Assembly (NCBI RefSeq): GCF_002931075.1
Contig: NZ_PSTQ01000015.1
Span: 1 to 64,000 of the forward strand
Direction of reading: 5' to 3'
From: Pseudoclavibacter sp. AY1F1
GTDB lineage: Bacteria; Actinomycetota; Actinomycetes; Actinomycetales; Microbacteriaceae
Length of the DNA stretch: 64,000 nucleotides
Numbering within the stretch: the first letter of the stretch is position 1; every line of letters starts with the position of its first letter. The translations under genes were made by a program, and so were the position numbers. The notes beneath the pieces are model-generated. The model did no database searches. It was given only the letters and a program-made list of their open reading frames with translations, and was not told the origin of the DNA. Positions 8,793 to 17,259 of this stretch are shown piece after piece.

Positions 8793-9467
8793 ATGAGTGC
8801 CCTCCCACGTTCGGCCAACGCGCCGCAACAGCAGCGCAGTGTCGCAACCCGGAGCCGTCTGGTTCAGGCCGCCGCCACGACGTTCGTGGAGCACGGTTTC
8901 GCCGGCTCGACCCTGGCTCGCATCCGCGCGAACTCTGGCGTGACGAACGGCGCGTTCTACCACCATTTCGCCACGCGTGAAGCGGTTGCCGAGGCCGTGC
9001 TCGCGGAATACGCGGTGCGTGCGACGCAGACGGTGACGGATGCAACAGGAACTGCGACAAGCGGCATGGAAGCGCTCCTGAGAGTGTCGGTGGCCTTCGC
9101 GGAGCTCCTGCGCACGGACGTTGTCGTCCTCGCGGGAGTGTTGGTGACGACGGAGATCGGCTCGAGCTTCCTCGCCCACGGGCCCTACCTGGACTGGCTA
9201 GCCCGCCTCAAGCCGCTGATCGAGATCTGCCAGCGCGAGGGAAACCTGCGCCGGGACTTCAAGGCAGCCGACCTCAGCTCACTCCTCGTGTCGACGTTTA
9301 CGGGCACGCAGCTCCTCTCGGGAGCGGTGAGCAAGCGCCAGGACATCGTTGACCGGATCGCCTTGCACTGGCGGATCATCCTGCCTAGCCTCGCTCCACC
9401 CGAGAACGCTGAGCGCGTCGAGGCCCTGCTCGACACCGTCTTCAGCGAGTATGTGGTGAACAACTAG
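8793..9467 (+). CDS. TetR-family gamma-butyrolactone receptor (ArpA/ScbR-like)
   Basis: A 224-residue TetR-family regulator. The N-terminal helix-turn-helix includes FAGSTLARIRANSGVTNGAFYHHFATREAVAEAV. The C-terminal half matches butyrolactone receptors: LKPLIEICQREGNLRRD, LLVSTFTGTQLLSGAVS and ALHWRIILPSLAPP correspond to the ligand-domain helices of ArpA (SFTGIQL ... WRHILPSIA). It should bind DNA without signal and release it when the AfsA product is present. A TACACT hexamer 8 nt before the ATG suggests a near-leaderless transcript of its own. Probable target: the palindrome at 7745-7766. Confidence 0.8.
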   Translation: MSALPRSANAPQQQRSVATRSRLVQAAATTFVEHGFAGSTLARIRANSGVTNGAFYHHFATREAVAEAVLAEYAVRATQTVTDATGTATSGMEALLRVSVAFAELLRTDVVVLAGVLVTTEIGSSFLAHGPYLDWLARLKPLIEICQREGNLRRDFKAADLSSLLVSTFTGTQLLSGAVSKRQDIVDRIALHWRIILPSLAPPENAERVEALLDTVFSEYVVNN

Positions 9468-9553
9468 TTATTGCCGCTCCAGGCCGCCGCCGTGGCAACG
9501 GTGCCGGGGCGAGCCGGACGCACGGGTATTCTCGCGCCAGGAAGAGACGGCAC

Positions 9554-10651
9554 ATGCCTTTCGCAGACGAACTGCTGGGACGCCCACAGGCAACGCAAAT
9601 GACCGACCTGCTCGAGTCCGCGGCCGGCGGGCGCGTGCTTGCGGCGACGCGCGAGGCGACCGATGAGCTCACCGACCTGGCCCTCGGAGCTCGGAGTTCA
9701 CATCTCGCGGCTTCTCTCCTGGCCGATCTGCCGGTGCCGTATGGAGAGTTCGCAGCGATCATTCGGAGGGGGCTGGAATCTCCCGCTCTCACCGGGTGGA
9801 TGGTCTGGCCGGTCTCGAATGCGGTCTCGGCCGCATCCATTGCAGATGGCAGTGACAGCGCGTTCGACGACGGCATGCAGCTGCTCGCCGAGCTGACCCC
9901 TCGGCTCACCTGCGAGTGGGCGGTGCGGGCAATGCTCCGGTCGCGCCTCGAGCGATCGCTGGAGATCATGCTCGCGTGGACCAAGTGCCACGATGAGCAC
10001 GTGCGCCGCCTTGCGTCGGAGGGCAGCCGCCCCTACCTGCCGTGGGGTGTTCGTGTGGCGGGGATCACCAGCGACGCTCGACTGGCGGCACCGATCCTGG
10101 ATGCGCTGTACCGCGACGAGAGCGAGTACGTCCGACGGTCCGTCGCCAACCACCTCAACGACATCAGCAGGCACGACTCGGCGCTTGTGTGCGAGCTGGC
10201 AGGCGCTTGGCTTGCGGACGGCGACGAGAACACGCCGAAGCTCGTGCGCCACGCGCTCAGGACGCTCGTGAAGCGCGGCGACCCTGCGGCGCTTGGCCTC
10301 CTCGGTTTCGGCTCCGCCGACGTTGCTGTGGACGGCCCGACGCTCGACCGCACGAGCATCGCGCTCGGCGAGGAACTGCTCATCTCCGCGCTCATCCGCA
10401 ACCACGGGGAGGTGCCCGTGAAACTGGTTGTCGACTACGTGGTGCACCACGTGAAGGCCGACGGGAGCCGGACCCCGAAGACCTTCAAGATCTCGACGAC
10501 AACGCTCGATGCCGGGGCTTCCCTGACCATCGCGAAGCGGCACTCGATCCGACCGATCACAACGCGTCGCTACCATCCCGGCATGCACGCGGTCGAGCTG
10601 CAGGTCAACGGCGCCCGCCACGGTTTCGCGGAGTTCGAGCTGCTTCCCTGA
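9554..10651 (+). CDS. AlkC-like DNA alkylation repair protein
   Basis: A 365-residue HEAT-like repeat protein of the AlkC/AlkD DNA glycosylase superfamily. The middle contains RLASEGSRPYLPWG and VRRSVANHLNDISRHDSA, strongly characteristic of AlkC-type proteins, which remove 3-methyladenine and similar lesions. The last ~90 residues (ELLISALIRNHGEVPVKLVVDYVVHHV onward) form an all-beta Ig-like domain, as in AlkC. The start at 9554 follows GGAAGAGA. It stands upstream of an SRPBCC gene on the same strand with a 21-nt gap, so they may be co-transcribed. Confidence 0.85.
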   Translation: MPFADELLGRPQATQMTDLLESAAGGRVLAATREATDELTDLALGARSSHLAASLLADLPVPYGEFAAIIRRGLESPALTGWMVWPVSNAVSAASIADGSDSAFDDGMQLLAELTPRLTCEWAVRAMLRSRLERSLEIMLAWTKCHDEHVRRLASEGSRPYLPWGVRVAGITSDARLAAPILDALYRDESEYVRRSVANHLNDISRHDSALVCELAGAWLADGDENTPKLVRHALRTLVKRGDPAALGLLGFGSADVAVDGPTLDRTSIALGEELLISALIRNHGEVPVKLVVDYVVHHVKADGSRTPKTFKISTTTLDAGASLTIAKRHSIRPITTRRYHPGMHAVELQVNGARHGFAEFELLP

Positions 10652-10672
10652 GACGTGTGCTGAGATACCCCC

Positions 10673-11248
10673 ATGCCTGAAGAAGCCGCCGCCGCCACCG
10701 ACACCGACACTGTTGCCGGCACCGCTGCCGGCACCGACACCGCTGCCGACACCGCCGCTACTGACACCGAGTCGATTCGCATCGAGCGCACCGTAGCTGT
10801 TGCCAGGGAGGAGCTGTGGCTGTGGCTGACCGAGAGTGCCAAGACCGCCCAGTGGATCGGCCCCTGGCACTACGTCGACGAGAGCGCGGGACAGATTGGC
10901 CTGCAACTCGTCGCCGAAGAGGGGGCCCCGGCAAGCGGCGCGACGATCCGACGATGCGAAGCACCAGGCTTGCTTGAGGTCCTGACCGAGGACTCTGCGG
11001 GCTCATGGCACCTGCGCATCTCGCTGGAGAGCGCGGTGGCAGGCACGGAACCGGGCACGGAAGCGGGAACGGGGACGACGCGCGATTCCACCCTGCTGGT
11101 GTTCGAGCACTTCGACGTTCCCAAGGCGATGCTGACCGACATCCGTGCGGGCTGGAACTTCTACCTCGACCTGATGCTCGCCGCGAAGGACGGCCTCGAG
11201 AAGCCAAGGTTCGAGGACTACCTCGAGTCCCCGATGCCGGAAGCCTGA
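10673..11248 (+). CDS. SRPBCC/AHSA1-like protein with repetitive N-terminus
   Basis: A 191-residue START-like (AHSA1 family) protein: SIRIERTVAVAREELWLWLTE begins the fold, TAQWIGPW is the conserved 'W-IG/P' segment, and FEHFDVPKAMLTDIRAGWNFYLDLM forms the long C-terminal helix. These proteins bind hydrophobic ligands in a helix-grip cavity; no specific role is known. Unusual is the first ~30 residues, a run of Ala/Thr/Asp repeats (TDTDTVAGTAAGTDTAADT), and a second GTEPGTEAGTGTT insert around residue 125, both encoded by slippage-prone GC-rich repeats. Confidence 0.8.
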   Translation: MPEEAAAATDTDTVAGTAAGTDTAADTAATDTESIRIERTVAVAREELWLWLTESAKTAQWIGPWHYVDESAGQIGLQLVAEEGAPASGATIRRCEAPGLLEVLTEDSAGSWHLRISLESAVAGTEPGTEAGTGTTRDSTLLVFEHFDVPKAMLTDIRAGWNFYLDLMLAAKDGLEKPRFEDYLESPMPEA

Positions 11249-11278
11249 TTCGCGGCGACCGGGGAGGGGCGCATCCGT

Positions 11279-12271
11279 CTACCCGACGACCAGGACAACT
11301 TTGCCGCCGGCGCGGCCGCTCGCCACGAGAGTGAGCGCTTCGGCCGCTTGCTCGAAGGGGAACGTCGCAGCGATCGGGAAGGAGAGCTCGCCTGTCGCGA
11401 GTGCCCGCAGGAGCCCTGGCCGTGAGGCGACTCGTACCTCGGCGGCGGGCTGATCTGGCCTGCCGTCGAGGGGAACGATGCCGGTGTCGAGGCGCGAGAA
11501 GCCGGCGATCGTGAAGACCCGTTGGGGGTCGCCGACGATGGCGAGCGACACGTCGATGGCCTCGTCGTTGCCCACGGTGTCGAGGGCGGCGGCGACGCCA
11601 TCTGGCGTCACGTCGCGCACACGCTGCTCGAGGCCCTCACCGTAGGCAACGGGCTCGACTCCGAGTTCGCGCAGTCTTTCGTGATGCTTGGCCGAGGCGG
11701 TGCCGATGACTCGCGCTCCCTCGGCGATCGCGAGCTGCGCAGCGAGGCGACCAACCGCACCGGATGCTCCGTGGATGAGGATCGTCTGCCCCTCGGTCGG
11801 CGCAGCTGCTGCGACGAGCTGGGCCGCCGTTCCACCGACGACAACAAGCCCAGCGGCCTGCTCGAAGGTCAAGTCGCCCGGTTTACGGAGGAGCCCAGTC
11901 GTGTCACGGTTCACTGACGTTGCGTAGGCACCGCTTGACGTGGCGGACACGACTTCGTCGCCGATCTTGTAGCTTCCGTCGGCGGCGATACGGTCGCCGA
12001 CCGCGGTGATGACGCCGGCGAGTTCAAGTCCCGGCACGAGCGGGAGGGCGGATTCGTCCCGCCCGAATACCCCGGAGAGCATTTTTGCGTCGAAGCCGTT
12101 GACGCCGATCGCCCGCGTCTCGATCGTCACTTCGTTGGCGGCCGGTGCCGCAAGGGAGCCTTCGACGACCCTGAGTTCCTCCGGGCTCCCGTACCGAGCG
12201 GCCTGGGCGGCGAGGATTCTGCGGGCACCTCGTGGTGCCGGGTCTGCTGGTGCCGATGCTGCGGAACTCAT
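11279..12271 (-). CDS. Zinc-independent NADP-dependent quinone oxidoreductase-like MDR protein
   Basis: A medium-chain dehydrogenase/reductase of about 330 residues with the GroES-like N-terminal domain (VEGSLAAPAANEVTIETRAIGVNGFDAKM, PGLELAGVITAVG) and the Rossmann half with the nucleotide-binding IHGASGAVGRLAAQLA. There is no structural-zinc cysteine cluster, which places it with quinone oxidoreductases/alkenal reductases. The frame is open to 12343; I start at MSSAASAPADP (12271), but no start has a clear ribosome site, and ATG 12313 or the GTG/ATG near 12343 cannot be excluded. Divergent from ppc. Confidence 0.8.
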   Translation of the reverse strand: MSSAASAPADPAPRGARRILAAQAARYGSPEELRVVEGSLAAPAANEVTIETRAIGVNGFDAKMLSGVFGRDESALPLVPGLELAGVITAVGDRIAADGSYKIGDEVVSATSSGAYATSVNRDTTGLLRKPGDLTFEQAAGLVVVGGTAAQLVAAAAPTEGQTILIHGASGAVGRLAAQLAIAEGARVIGTASAKHHERLRELGVEPVAYGEGLEQRVRDVTPDGVAAALDTVGNDEAIDVSLAIVGDPQRVFTIAGFSRLDTGIVPLDGRPDQPAAEVRVASRPGLLRALATGELSFPIAATFPFEQAAEALTLVASGRAGGKVVLVVG

Positions 12272-12363
12272 GCGGAGGGAAACTTCACTCGCGCAGATGT
12301 CATTCCCGGTCATGATCGATGGAGTGTCACATTGTCGATACACAGCGTCGGTAGCCTGTGTTC

Positions 12364-15066
12364 ATGCTCGAAGCCCCCACGAACTCCCCCGCCAGCCGCA
12401 CAGAAGCTGGCGCTGAACTGCCGGATGAGCTGCGCTCTGACGTACACCTCCTCGGCACCCTGCTCGGCCAGGTCCTGACTGAGACAGGAGGCGCAGACCT
12501 CCTCGATGACGTCGAGCGACTCCGTCGCCTCACGATCTCAGCCTACGAGCATGGCGGCATATCCGCGGACGACGACTTCGCGTCCGCCGAGGACCTCGTC
12601 GAAACGCTGTCGCCGGCTCGGGCCGACGAGGTCGCGAGGGCGTTCACCTGCTACTTCCACCTCGTGAACCTCGCCGAGGAGCACCACCGGGTCCGCGTGC
12701 TTCGCACCCGCGGGGCATCGCCTGCGAAGGAGCAGGAGGACACGATCTCGCAAGCCTTCGCTCGGCTCAGCTCGGAGATCGGCGCAGACAGCGCGGCCGA
12801 GCGCGTGCGCGCGCTCCGCTTCCACCCGGTGTTCACGGCACACCCGACGGAGGCCCGCCGTCGCGCGGTGTCGTCGGCGATCAGGCGCATCAGCGACCTG
12901 CTCGAGGAACGGGATGAGCAGCGTCTCCTCGGGGGCGCATCCGAGGGCAGCCCGGCCGCCCAGGAGCTCACGCGCCGCCTGCTCGAGGAGATCGATCTGC
13001 TCTGGCGCACCTCCCCGTTGCGGAGCGACAAGCCCACTCCCGTCGACGAGGTTCGCACCGTCATGGCCGTCTTCGACGAAACGCTCTTCACGACCGTGCC
13101 TCGCGTGTACCGCCGCGTCGACGAGGCACTGCAGGGAGCCCTCTCGGGCACCACTGCGCCCGTCGCGGAACCCTTCGTGCGAGTCGGCTCCTGGATCGGC
13201 GGAGACCGCGATGGCAACCCGTTCGTGACGGCGAAGGTCAGCAGGCAGGCGGCGGTCATCGCTTCCGAGCACGTCCTGCTGGGCCTCGAGCGCGCCTCTG
13301 CCCGCATCGGCCGCACGCTCACGCTCGGCTCGGACACGACTCCCCTCGACGCAGCGGCGGCAACTCTGCTCGCCCGCCTCGGCAGCGCCGATGAGGCCGC
13401 CGCAGCCGAGATCGCGCAGCGCTCTCCCGGGGAGCCGCACCGCCGCGTGCTGCTGCTCATCGCGCGACGCATCGAGGCCACCCGACGCCGCAACGCGGAC
13501 CTCGCGTACAAGGTGCCGGACGAGCTGCTGCGCGAGCTGCGCATCCTGCAGGCGTCCCTCGTGTCGGCCGGCGCGGGTCGCCACGCTTACGGCGAGCTCC
13601 AGCACCTCATCTGGCAGGTGGAGACGTTCGGCTTCCATCTCACGGAGCTCGAGGTGCGCCAGCACTCCCAGGTGCACCGCAAGGTGCTTGCCGAGCTCGC
13701 AGACCAAGCCACTGGCGGGGAGCCGAGCGAGCTGGCCGCCGAGGTGCTCGACGTGTTCCGTTCCATCGCGTTCATCCAGGAGCGCCACGGGCCGCGCGCC
13801 GCCGGACGCTACATCGTGTCCTTCACGCAGTCCTCCGAGGACATCGCGAACGTGTACAAGCTCGCTGTGGCAGCGACGGGGCCGGGCGCGACGCCACCAT
13901 CCCTCAACGTGATCCCCCTCTTTGAGACGTTCGCCGACTTGCAAGCCGCGCCGCGCATCCTCGCCGAGATGCTCGAGCAACCCGAAGTCGGAGAACTCCT
14001 TGCCGCCAATGGACGCAAGCTCGAGGTCATGCTCGGCTACTCCGACTCGTCGAAGGACGTCGGCCCGGTCGCCGCGACGCTCGCGCTCTACGAGGCGCAG
14101 AGTCAGATCGCTGCCTGGGCACGTGAGAACGACATCGAGCTGACGCTCTTCCATGGGCGCGGAGGAGCCCTGGGCCGCGGTGGCGGTCCAGCGAATGTGG
14201 CGATTCTCGCTCAGCCGCCGCACTCGGTCGACGGCCGCTTCAAGTTGACCGAGCAGGGCGAGGTCATCTTCGCCAGGTACGGCGACCCCGACATCGCAGC
14301 GCGCCACATCGATCAGGTCATCTCGGCGACGCTTCTGGCCTCAGCTCCCTCGACGGAGGCGCGCAACGCGGATGCCGCCGAGAAGTACTCCGGCGTCGCT
14401 GCCACGATGGATTCGGCCTCACGTGAGCGATTCTTCGCGCTGGTGAAGGCGCCAGGGTTCGCCCCCTGGTTCGCTCGAGTCACCCCGATGGAAGAGGTCG
14501 GGATGCTCGCGCTCGGCTCGAGGCCGGCACGCCGCGGCCTGTCGGTCGAGTCGCTCGAGGACCTGCGCGCCATCCCGTGGGTGTTCGCGTGGACGCAGGC
14601 GCGCATCAACCTCACCGGCTGGTTCGGGCTGGGAACCGCCCTGGAGGCCGTCGGCGACCTCGACCAGCTGCAGGCCGCCTACGCGGAGTGGCCGCTGTTC
14701 CGTTCGATGATCGACAACGTCGCGATGAGCCTCGCCAAGACGGATGCGCGCATCGCGCGCCGCTACCTCGAACTGGGCGACCGGCCCGAGCTCGCAGAGC
14801 TGGTGACCGGCGAGCTGGACCTCACGGCAAGCTGGGTCACCCGCATCACGGGCGGTGCGGAGCTGCTCGAGCGCAAGCCCGTGCTCCAGAGGGCCGTCAA
14901 GATGCGCAGCCCCTACGTGGACGCGCTCTCACTGCTGCAGCTTCGTGCACTGCGTCGGCTTCGCGACGACGATAGGAAGCCCGACGCCGCTGAGGCGGCC
15001 GAGCTCCAGAGGCTCCTGCTGCTTTCCGTCAACGGCGTCGCTGCTGGTTTGCAGAACACGGGCTGA
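12364..15066 (+). CDS. ppc: Phosphoenolpyruvate carboxylase
   Basis: A 900-residue PEP carboxylase, the anaplerotic enzyme making oxaloacetate from PEP and bicarbonate. The catalytic-histidine motif (HPTEARRRAV, His near residue 160), GSWIGGDRDGNPFVT, the glycine-rich loop GRGGALGRGGGPAN near residue 598, and the terminal QNTG, which is invariant in the family, are all present. The start is ATG 12364: TAGCCT at 12352-12357 ends exactly 6 nt before it, indicating a leaderless mRNA; the frame's GTG at 12358 would lie upstream of transcription. A strong bidirectional hairpin follows the stop. Confidence 0.97.
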   Translation: MLEAPTNSPASRTEAGAELPDELRSDVHLLGTLLGQVLTETGGADLLDDVERLRRLTISAYEHGGISADDDFASAEDLVETLSPARADEVARAFTCYFHLVNLAEEHHRVRVLRTRGASPAKEQEDTISQAFARLSSEIGADSAAERVRALRFHPVFTAHPTEARRRAVSSAIRRISDLLEERDEQRLLGGASEGSPAAQELTRRLLEEIDLLWRTSPLRSDKPTPVDEVRTVMAVFDETLFTTVPRVYRRVDEALQGALSGTTAPVAEPFVRVGSWIGGDRDGNPFVTAKVSRQAAVIASEHVLLGLERASARIGRTLTLGSDTTPLDAAAATLLARLGSADEAAAAEIAQRSPGEPHRRVLLLIARRIEATRRRNADLAYKVPDELLRELRILQASLVSAGAGRHAYGELQHLIWQVETFGFHLTELEVRQHSQVHRKVLAELADQATGGEPSELAAEVLDVFRSIAFIQERHGPRAAGRYIVSFTQSSEDIANVYKLAVAATGPGATPPSLNVIPLFETFADLQAAPRILAEMLEQPEVGELLAANGRKLEVMLGYSDSSKDVGPVAATLALYEAQSQIAAWARENDIELTLFHGRGGALGRGGGPANVAILAQPPHSVDGRFKLTEQGEVIFARYGDPDIAARHIDQVISATLLASAPSTEARNADAAEKYSGVAATMDSASRERFFALVKAPGFAPWFARVTPMEEVGMLALGSRPARRGLSVESLEDLRAIPWVFAWTQARINLTGWFGLGTALEAVGDLDQLQAAYAEWPLFRSMIDNVAMSLAKTDARIARRYLELGDRPELAELVTGELDLTASWVTRITGGAELLERKPVLQRAVKMRSPYVDALSLLQLRALRRLRDDDRKPDAAEAAELQRLLLLSVNGVAAGLQNTG

Positions 15067-15086
15067 CGCGAACAATCCACGACGAA

Positions 15087-15126
15087 GCGGGCATTCGCAC
15101 ACACGTGCGGATGCCCGCTCGGTTTT
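15087..15126. terminator. Intrinsic terminator shared by ppc and the convergent tetR gene
   Basis: A 14-bp stem (GCGGGCATTCGCAC pairing with GTGCGGATGCCCGC, one G-T pair) with a 4-nt ACAC loop is followed by TCGGTTTT. It lies directly between the ppc stop and the TAA of the opposing TetR gene, so it can terminate both. Confidence 0.9.
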
Positions 15127-15694
15127 AGGATGCTGGCGAGCTGGCGAAGGCGACGAGGCTGAGGAGTTGCTGCGCGACGGCATCGAAGTCGTCGATATCG
15201 CGAGTCGCGCGGCTGACAAGCACGGCGCCCTCTGCGCCGGCGATGAGCGTTGTTGCCAGGGCCTTGGCCGCCTCGTGCGGGACTCCACCCGTAACCAATA
15301 GGCCTGCGAGCTCATGAGTCCACCCACGGAAGACACGACCCGCGGCGTCAACGAGGTCTGCGTTGTCGGTTGCAACTGTCACTGCCACCACCGAGCACCC
15401 GGTGGAGAAGTCGAGCTGCACCAGGAGTGAGCGCCAGAGGTCGAGGAACGCGGCGGTGACGCCGGCGGCCGGCTCCCCATCGAGCTCCTTCATCCGCATC
15501 AGCGTGCGATGGCCGGCGAGTTCGACTGCTTCGCCGACCAACTGGTCTTTGCCCCGCGGGAAGTGGTGGTAGATCGAGCCCCGCGGAGCCTTCGTCAGTG
15601 CGATGACCTCGCTGAACGACGTCGCTTGAATCCCCCTCTGCGCGAGGAGCTGGATCGCGCCCTCGACCATTCGGTCACGCACAACTGCGGTCAT
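15125..15694 (-). CDS. TetR/AcrR family repressor (YxaF/LmrA-like)
   Basis: A 189-residue TetR-family repressor. Its HTH is FSEVIALTKAPRGSIYHHFPRGKDQLV, and the C-terminal ligand domain has the FSTGCSVVAVTVATD segment typical of the LmrA/YxaF branch. A GGGAGG precedes the ATG at 15694. It is divergent from the tautomerase gene at 15831, and a perfect palindrome between them is its likely operator, so it probably represses that gene and perhaps itself. The inducer is unknown. Confidence 0.88.
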   Translation of the reverse strand: MTAVVRDRMVEGAIQLLAQRGIQATSFSEVIALTKAPRGSIYHHFPRGKDQLVGEAVELAGHRTLMRMKELDGEPAAGVTAAFLDLWRSLLVQLDFSTGCSVVAVTVATDNADLVDAAGRVFRGWTHELAGLLVTGGVPHEAAKALATTLIAGAEGAVLVSRATRDIDDFDAVAQQLLSLVAFASSPAS

Positions 15695-15758
15695 CTGGAC
15701 CTCCCGTTTTCTATGGTCTCATTGTCGCGCCAGCCGCCTGATTTGTGAATTCGCATTG

Positions 15759-15778
15759 ACTATGACGACCATCATAGT
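15759..15778. promoter_or_regulatory. Probable TetR operator
   Basis: A perfect inverted repeat: ACTATGA, six bases, TCATAGT. It overlaps a TTGACT -35-like hexamer (15756-15761) in the 136-bp divergent gap between the TetR gene and the tautomerase. A third CATAG half-site lies near 15710 next to the repressor's own start. Confidence 0.7.
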
Positions 15779-15830
15779 TCAGAGTCTTCTTTACACGGCG
15801 AGAGACGCCGCGCACTGAAGGAGCACCACC

Positions 15831-16265
15831 ATGCCGATGATCGACGTCTACGCCACCCAGGGAACGTTCACCGACCCGCACGCGCTTGCCACTCGTCTCG
15901 CGACGGCCGTCATGACGATCGAACAGGTCCCGAACATCCCGATGTTCCGCAAGAACACCGCAGCGTTTGTGCACGACCTACCCGAGGGGTCGATCTCCAA
16001 CGTCGACGGCGACAGCAACTACGTGCGCGTCCAGGTGCTGACCAACGCCGGCGCCCTCGACCGTGAGAAGCAGCTCGCCGTCGTGAGCGAGCTCACTGCA
16101 ATCGTCGCCGACGCAGCGGGCGACCCCGCCCTCATCGACCGCACGTGGGTCATGCTCACGGAGGCCGTGGCAGGCGGATGGGGCCTCCACGGCGTCGCGC
16201 ACACGAATGACGAGCTCGTGACTGCCGCTCGCGCCGAGATAGCGCAGCTGCAGGCTCGCGCCTAG
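15831..16265 (+). CDS. Tautomerase-superfamily protein
   Basis: A 144-residue protein beginning Met-Pro (MPMIDVYATQGTF). Removal of Met would expose the N-terminal proline that acts as general base in the 4-oxalocrotonate tautomerase/MIF superfamily. Length is about twice a 4-OT monomer, as expected for fused-repeat members, and TWVMLTEAVAGGWGLHG is the second-repeat core. A GAAGGAG lies 7-13 nt upstream of the ATG. Likely controlled by the divergent TetR repressor. The substrate is unknown; such pairs often respond to quinones or unsaturated carbonyl compounds. Confidence 0.8.
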   Translation: MPMIDVYATQGTFTDPHALATRLATAVMTIEQVPNIPMFRKNTAAFVHDLPEGSISNVDGDSNYVRVQVLTNAGALDREKQLAVVSELTAIVADAAGDPALIDRTWVMLTEAVAGGWGLHGVAHTNDELVTAARAEIAQLQARA

Positions 16266-16270
16266 GCTGC

Positions 16271-16329
16271 GCGAGAACGAGGATCTGGTCTCCACCCCGC
16301 CCGCGTGGCGACCAGATCCTCGTTCTCGC
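16271..16329. terminator. Perfect 20-bp inverted repeat between convergent genes
   Basis: GCGAGAACGAGGATCTGGTC (16271-16290) is repeated in perfect reverse complement at 16310-16329 around a 19-nt loop. It begins 6 nt after the tautomerase stop and lies before the convergent YchJ stop at 16378. There is no T-run, so it is either a U-less terminator or an RNA-stabilising hairpin. Two similar elements occur elsewhere in the window. Confidence 0.7.
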
Positions 16330-16377
16330 ACCGAGGGGTCCAGGGCTCTAGACCAGCCACTGCCACTGAGAGATTCC

Positions 16378-16845
16378 TTAGCCGAGGATCTCGCCGTCGA
16401 CATAAACCCAGCGGCCACCCTCACGAACGAAGCGGCTGCGCTCGTGGAGCAGACCGGTACCGTCGGAGTCGCGATAGGACGCGCGGAACTCGACGATGCC
16501 AGTCTTCGCCCCCGCACCGCCGTCAAGAGTGTCGACGATCTGCAGGCGCCGCCAGACCGTGCCGTCGTTGAGGTCGATCTCGTCGGGCCGCGTCTCGTCT
16601 GCCCACGTCTCGGCCAGGTAGCCGGGCAGACCGAGCGCAAACGCCGAATAGCGGGAGCGCATGAGGGCCTCAGCCGTCGGGGCAGGGAGGCCGTCGTGGA
16701 AGGCTCCGCAGCACTCGGAGTACTCACTCCGGCTGCCGCACGGGCAGGGCCTAGTTGGCGGCGTGGCGGCGTCCGGCCCGGCGGCCGCACCGGCTTCGAC
16801 CGCACCGGCTTCGGCCGCCCCTTCTGCCCCTGCCGTCGCGGTCAC
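16378..16845 (-). CDS. YchJ-family protein with SEC-C zinc motif
   Basis: A 155-residue protein with an N-terminal SEC-C zinc-binding motif, CPCGSRSEYSECCG (Cys-x-Cys ... Cys-Cys), followed by the YchJ/UPF0225 fold (ALMRSRYSAFALGLPGYLAETW and FRASYRDSDGTGLLHERSRFVREGGRWVYVDGE). The role of YchJ is unknown. Translation starts at GTG 16845, overlapping the stop of the upstream DUF4287 gene as GTGA, so the two are coupled. An Ala/Gly-rich leader of about 25 residues precedes the metal motif. Confidence 0.85.
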   Translation of the reverse strand: MTATAGAEGAAEAGAVEAGAAAGPDAATPPTRPCPCGSRSEYSECCGAFHDGLPAPTAEALMRSRYSAFALGLPGYLAETWADETRPDEIDLNDGTVWRRLQIVDTLDGGAGAKTGIVEFRASYRDSDGTGLLHERSRFVREGGRWVYVDGEILG

Positions 16846-17144
16846 TCCCCGGCCGTCGCTGGTTTCGTGGCCACCCCGTCGAGCCAGAGTGTGTCGGATT
16901 CGTCGCCGTGGGCTCCGGGCTTGCCGACGTGTCTGTCGCTGATCTGCGGTCCGTTCTTGATGACGTGCACAAGCGCCATACCGTGCCCGCGGCCCAGGTC
17001 GTAGTCCTCCTTCAGCCAGGCGAGGATGACACCGGCTTTGGTGTCGGGTGCGTCGAAGCCCTTCTCCTGCGCGATGGCGATGAACTGCCGCGGAGTGAGG
17101 CCCGTCTTGCCCTCGATGTTGTCGAGATACGACTGGAATGACAT
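16842..17144 (-). CDS. DUF4287 domain protein
   Basis: A 100-residue protein: MSFQSYLDNIEGKTGLTPRQFIAIAQEKGF is the typical start of DUF4287, followed by TKAGVILAWLKEDYDLGRGHGMALVHVIKNG. These small proteins are common in actinobacteria and sometimes fused to DUF5655; their function is not known. GGGAGG at 8-14 nt upstream fixes the start at 17144; the longer frame to 17495 is antisense to the hydrolase. It is the first gene of a two-gene operon with the YchJ gene. Confidence 0.85.
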   Translation of the reverse strand: MSFQSYLDNIEGKTGLTPRQFIAIAQEKGFDAPDTKAGVILAWLKEDYDLGRGHGMALVHVIKNGPQISDRHVGKPGAHGDESDTLWLDGVATKPATAGE

Positions 17145-17259
17145 GGATGTTCCCTCCCTCGGTTCGCCGCCGATCGGCGACCGTGCTGGCATCCTAGCGA
17201 GCGCTCTACCTCCCAACTCCCTGCGGATCGGGCACCGGGCACGACAACGGGAGGAAGAT

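Noticed and set aside
12538-14307. 589-codon open frame on the minus strand
   Set aside because: Lies wholly antisense to PEP carboxylase; composition is that of a reverse-frame shadow.
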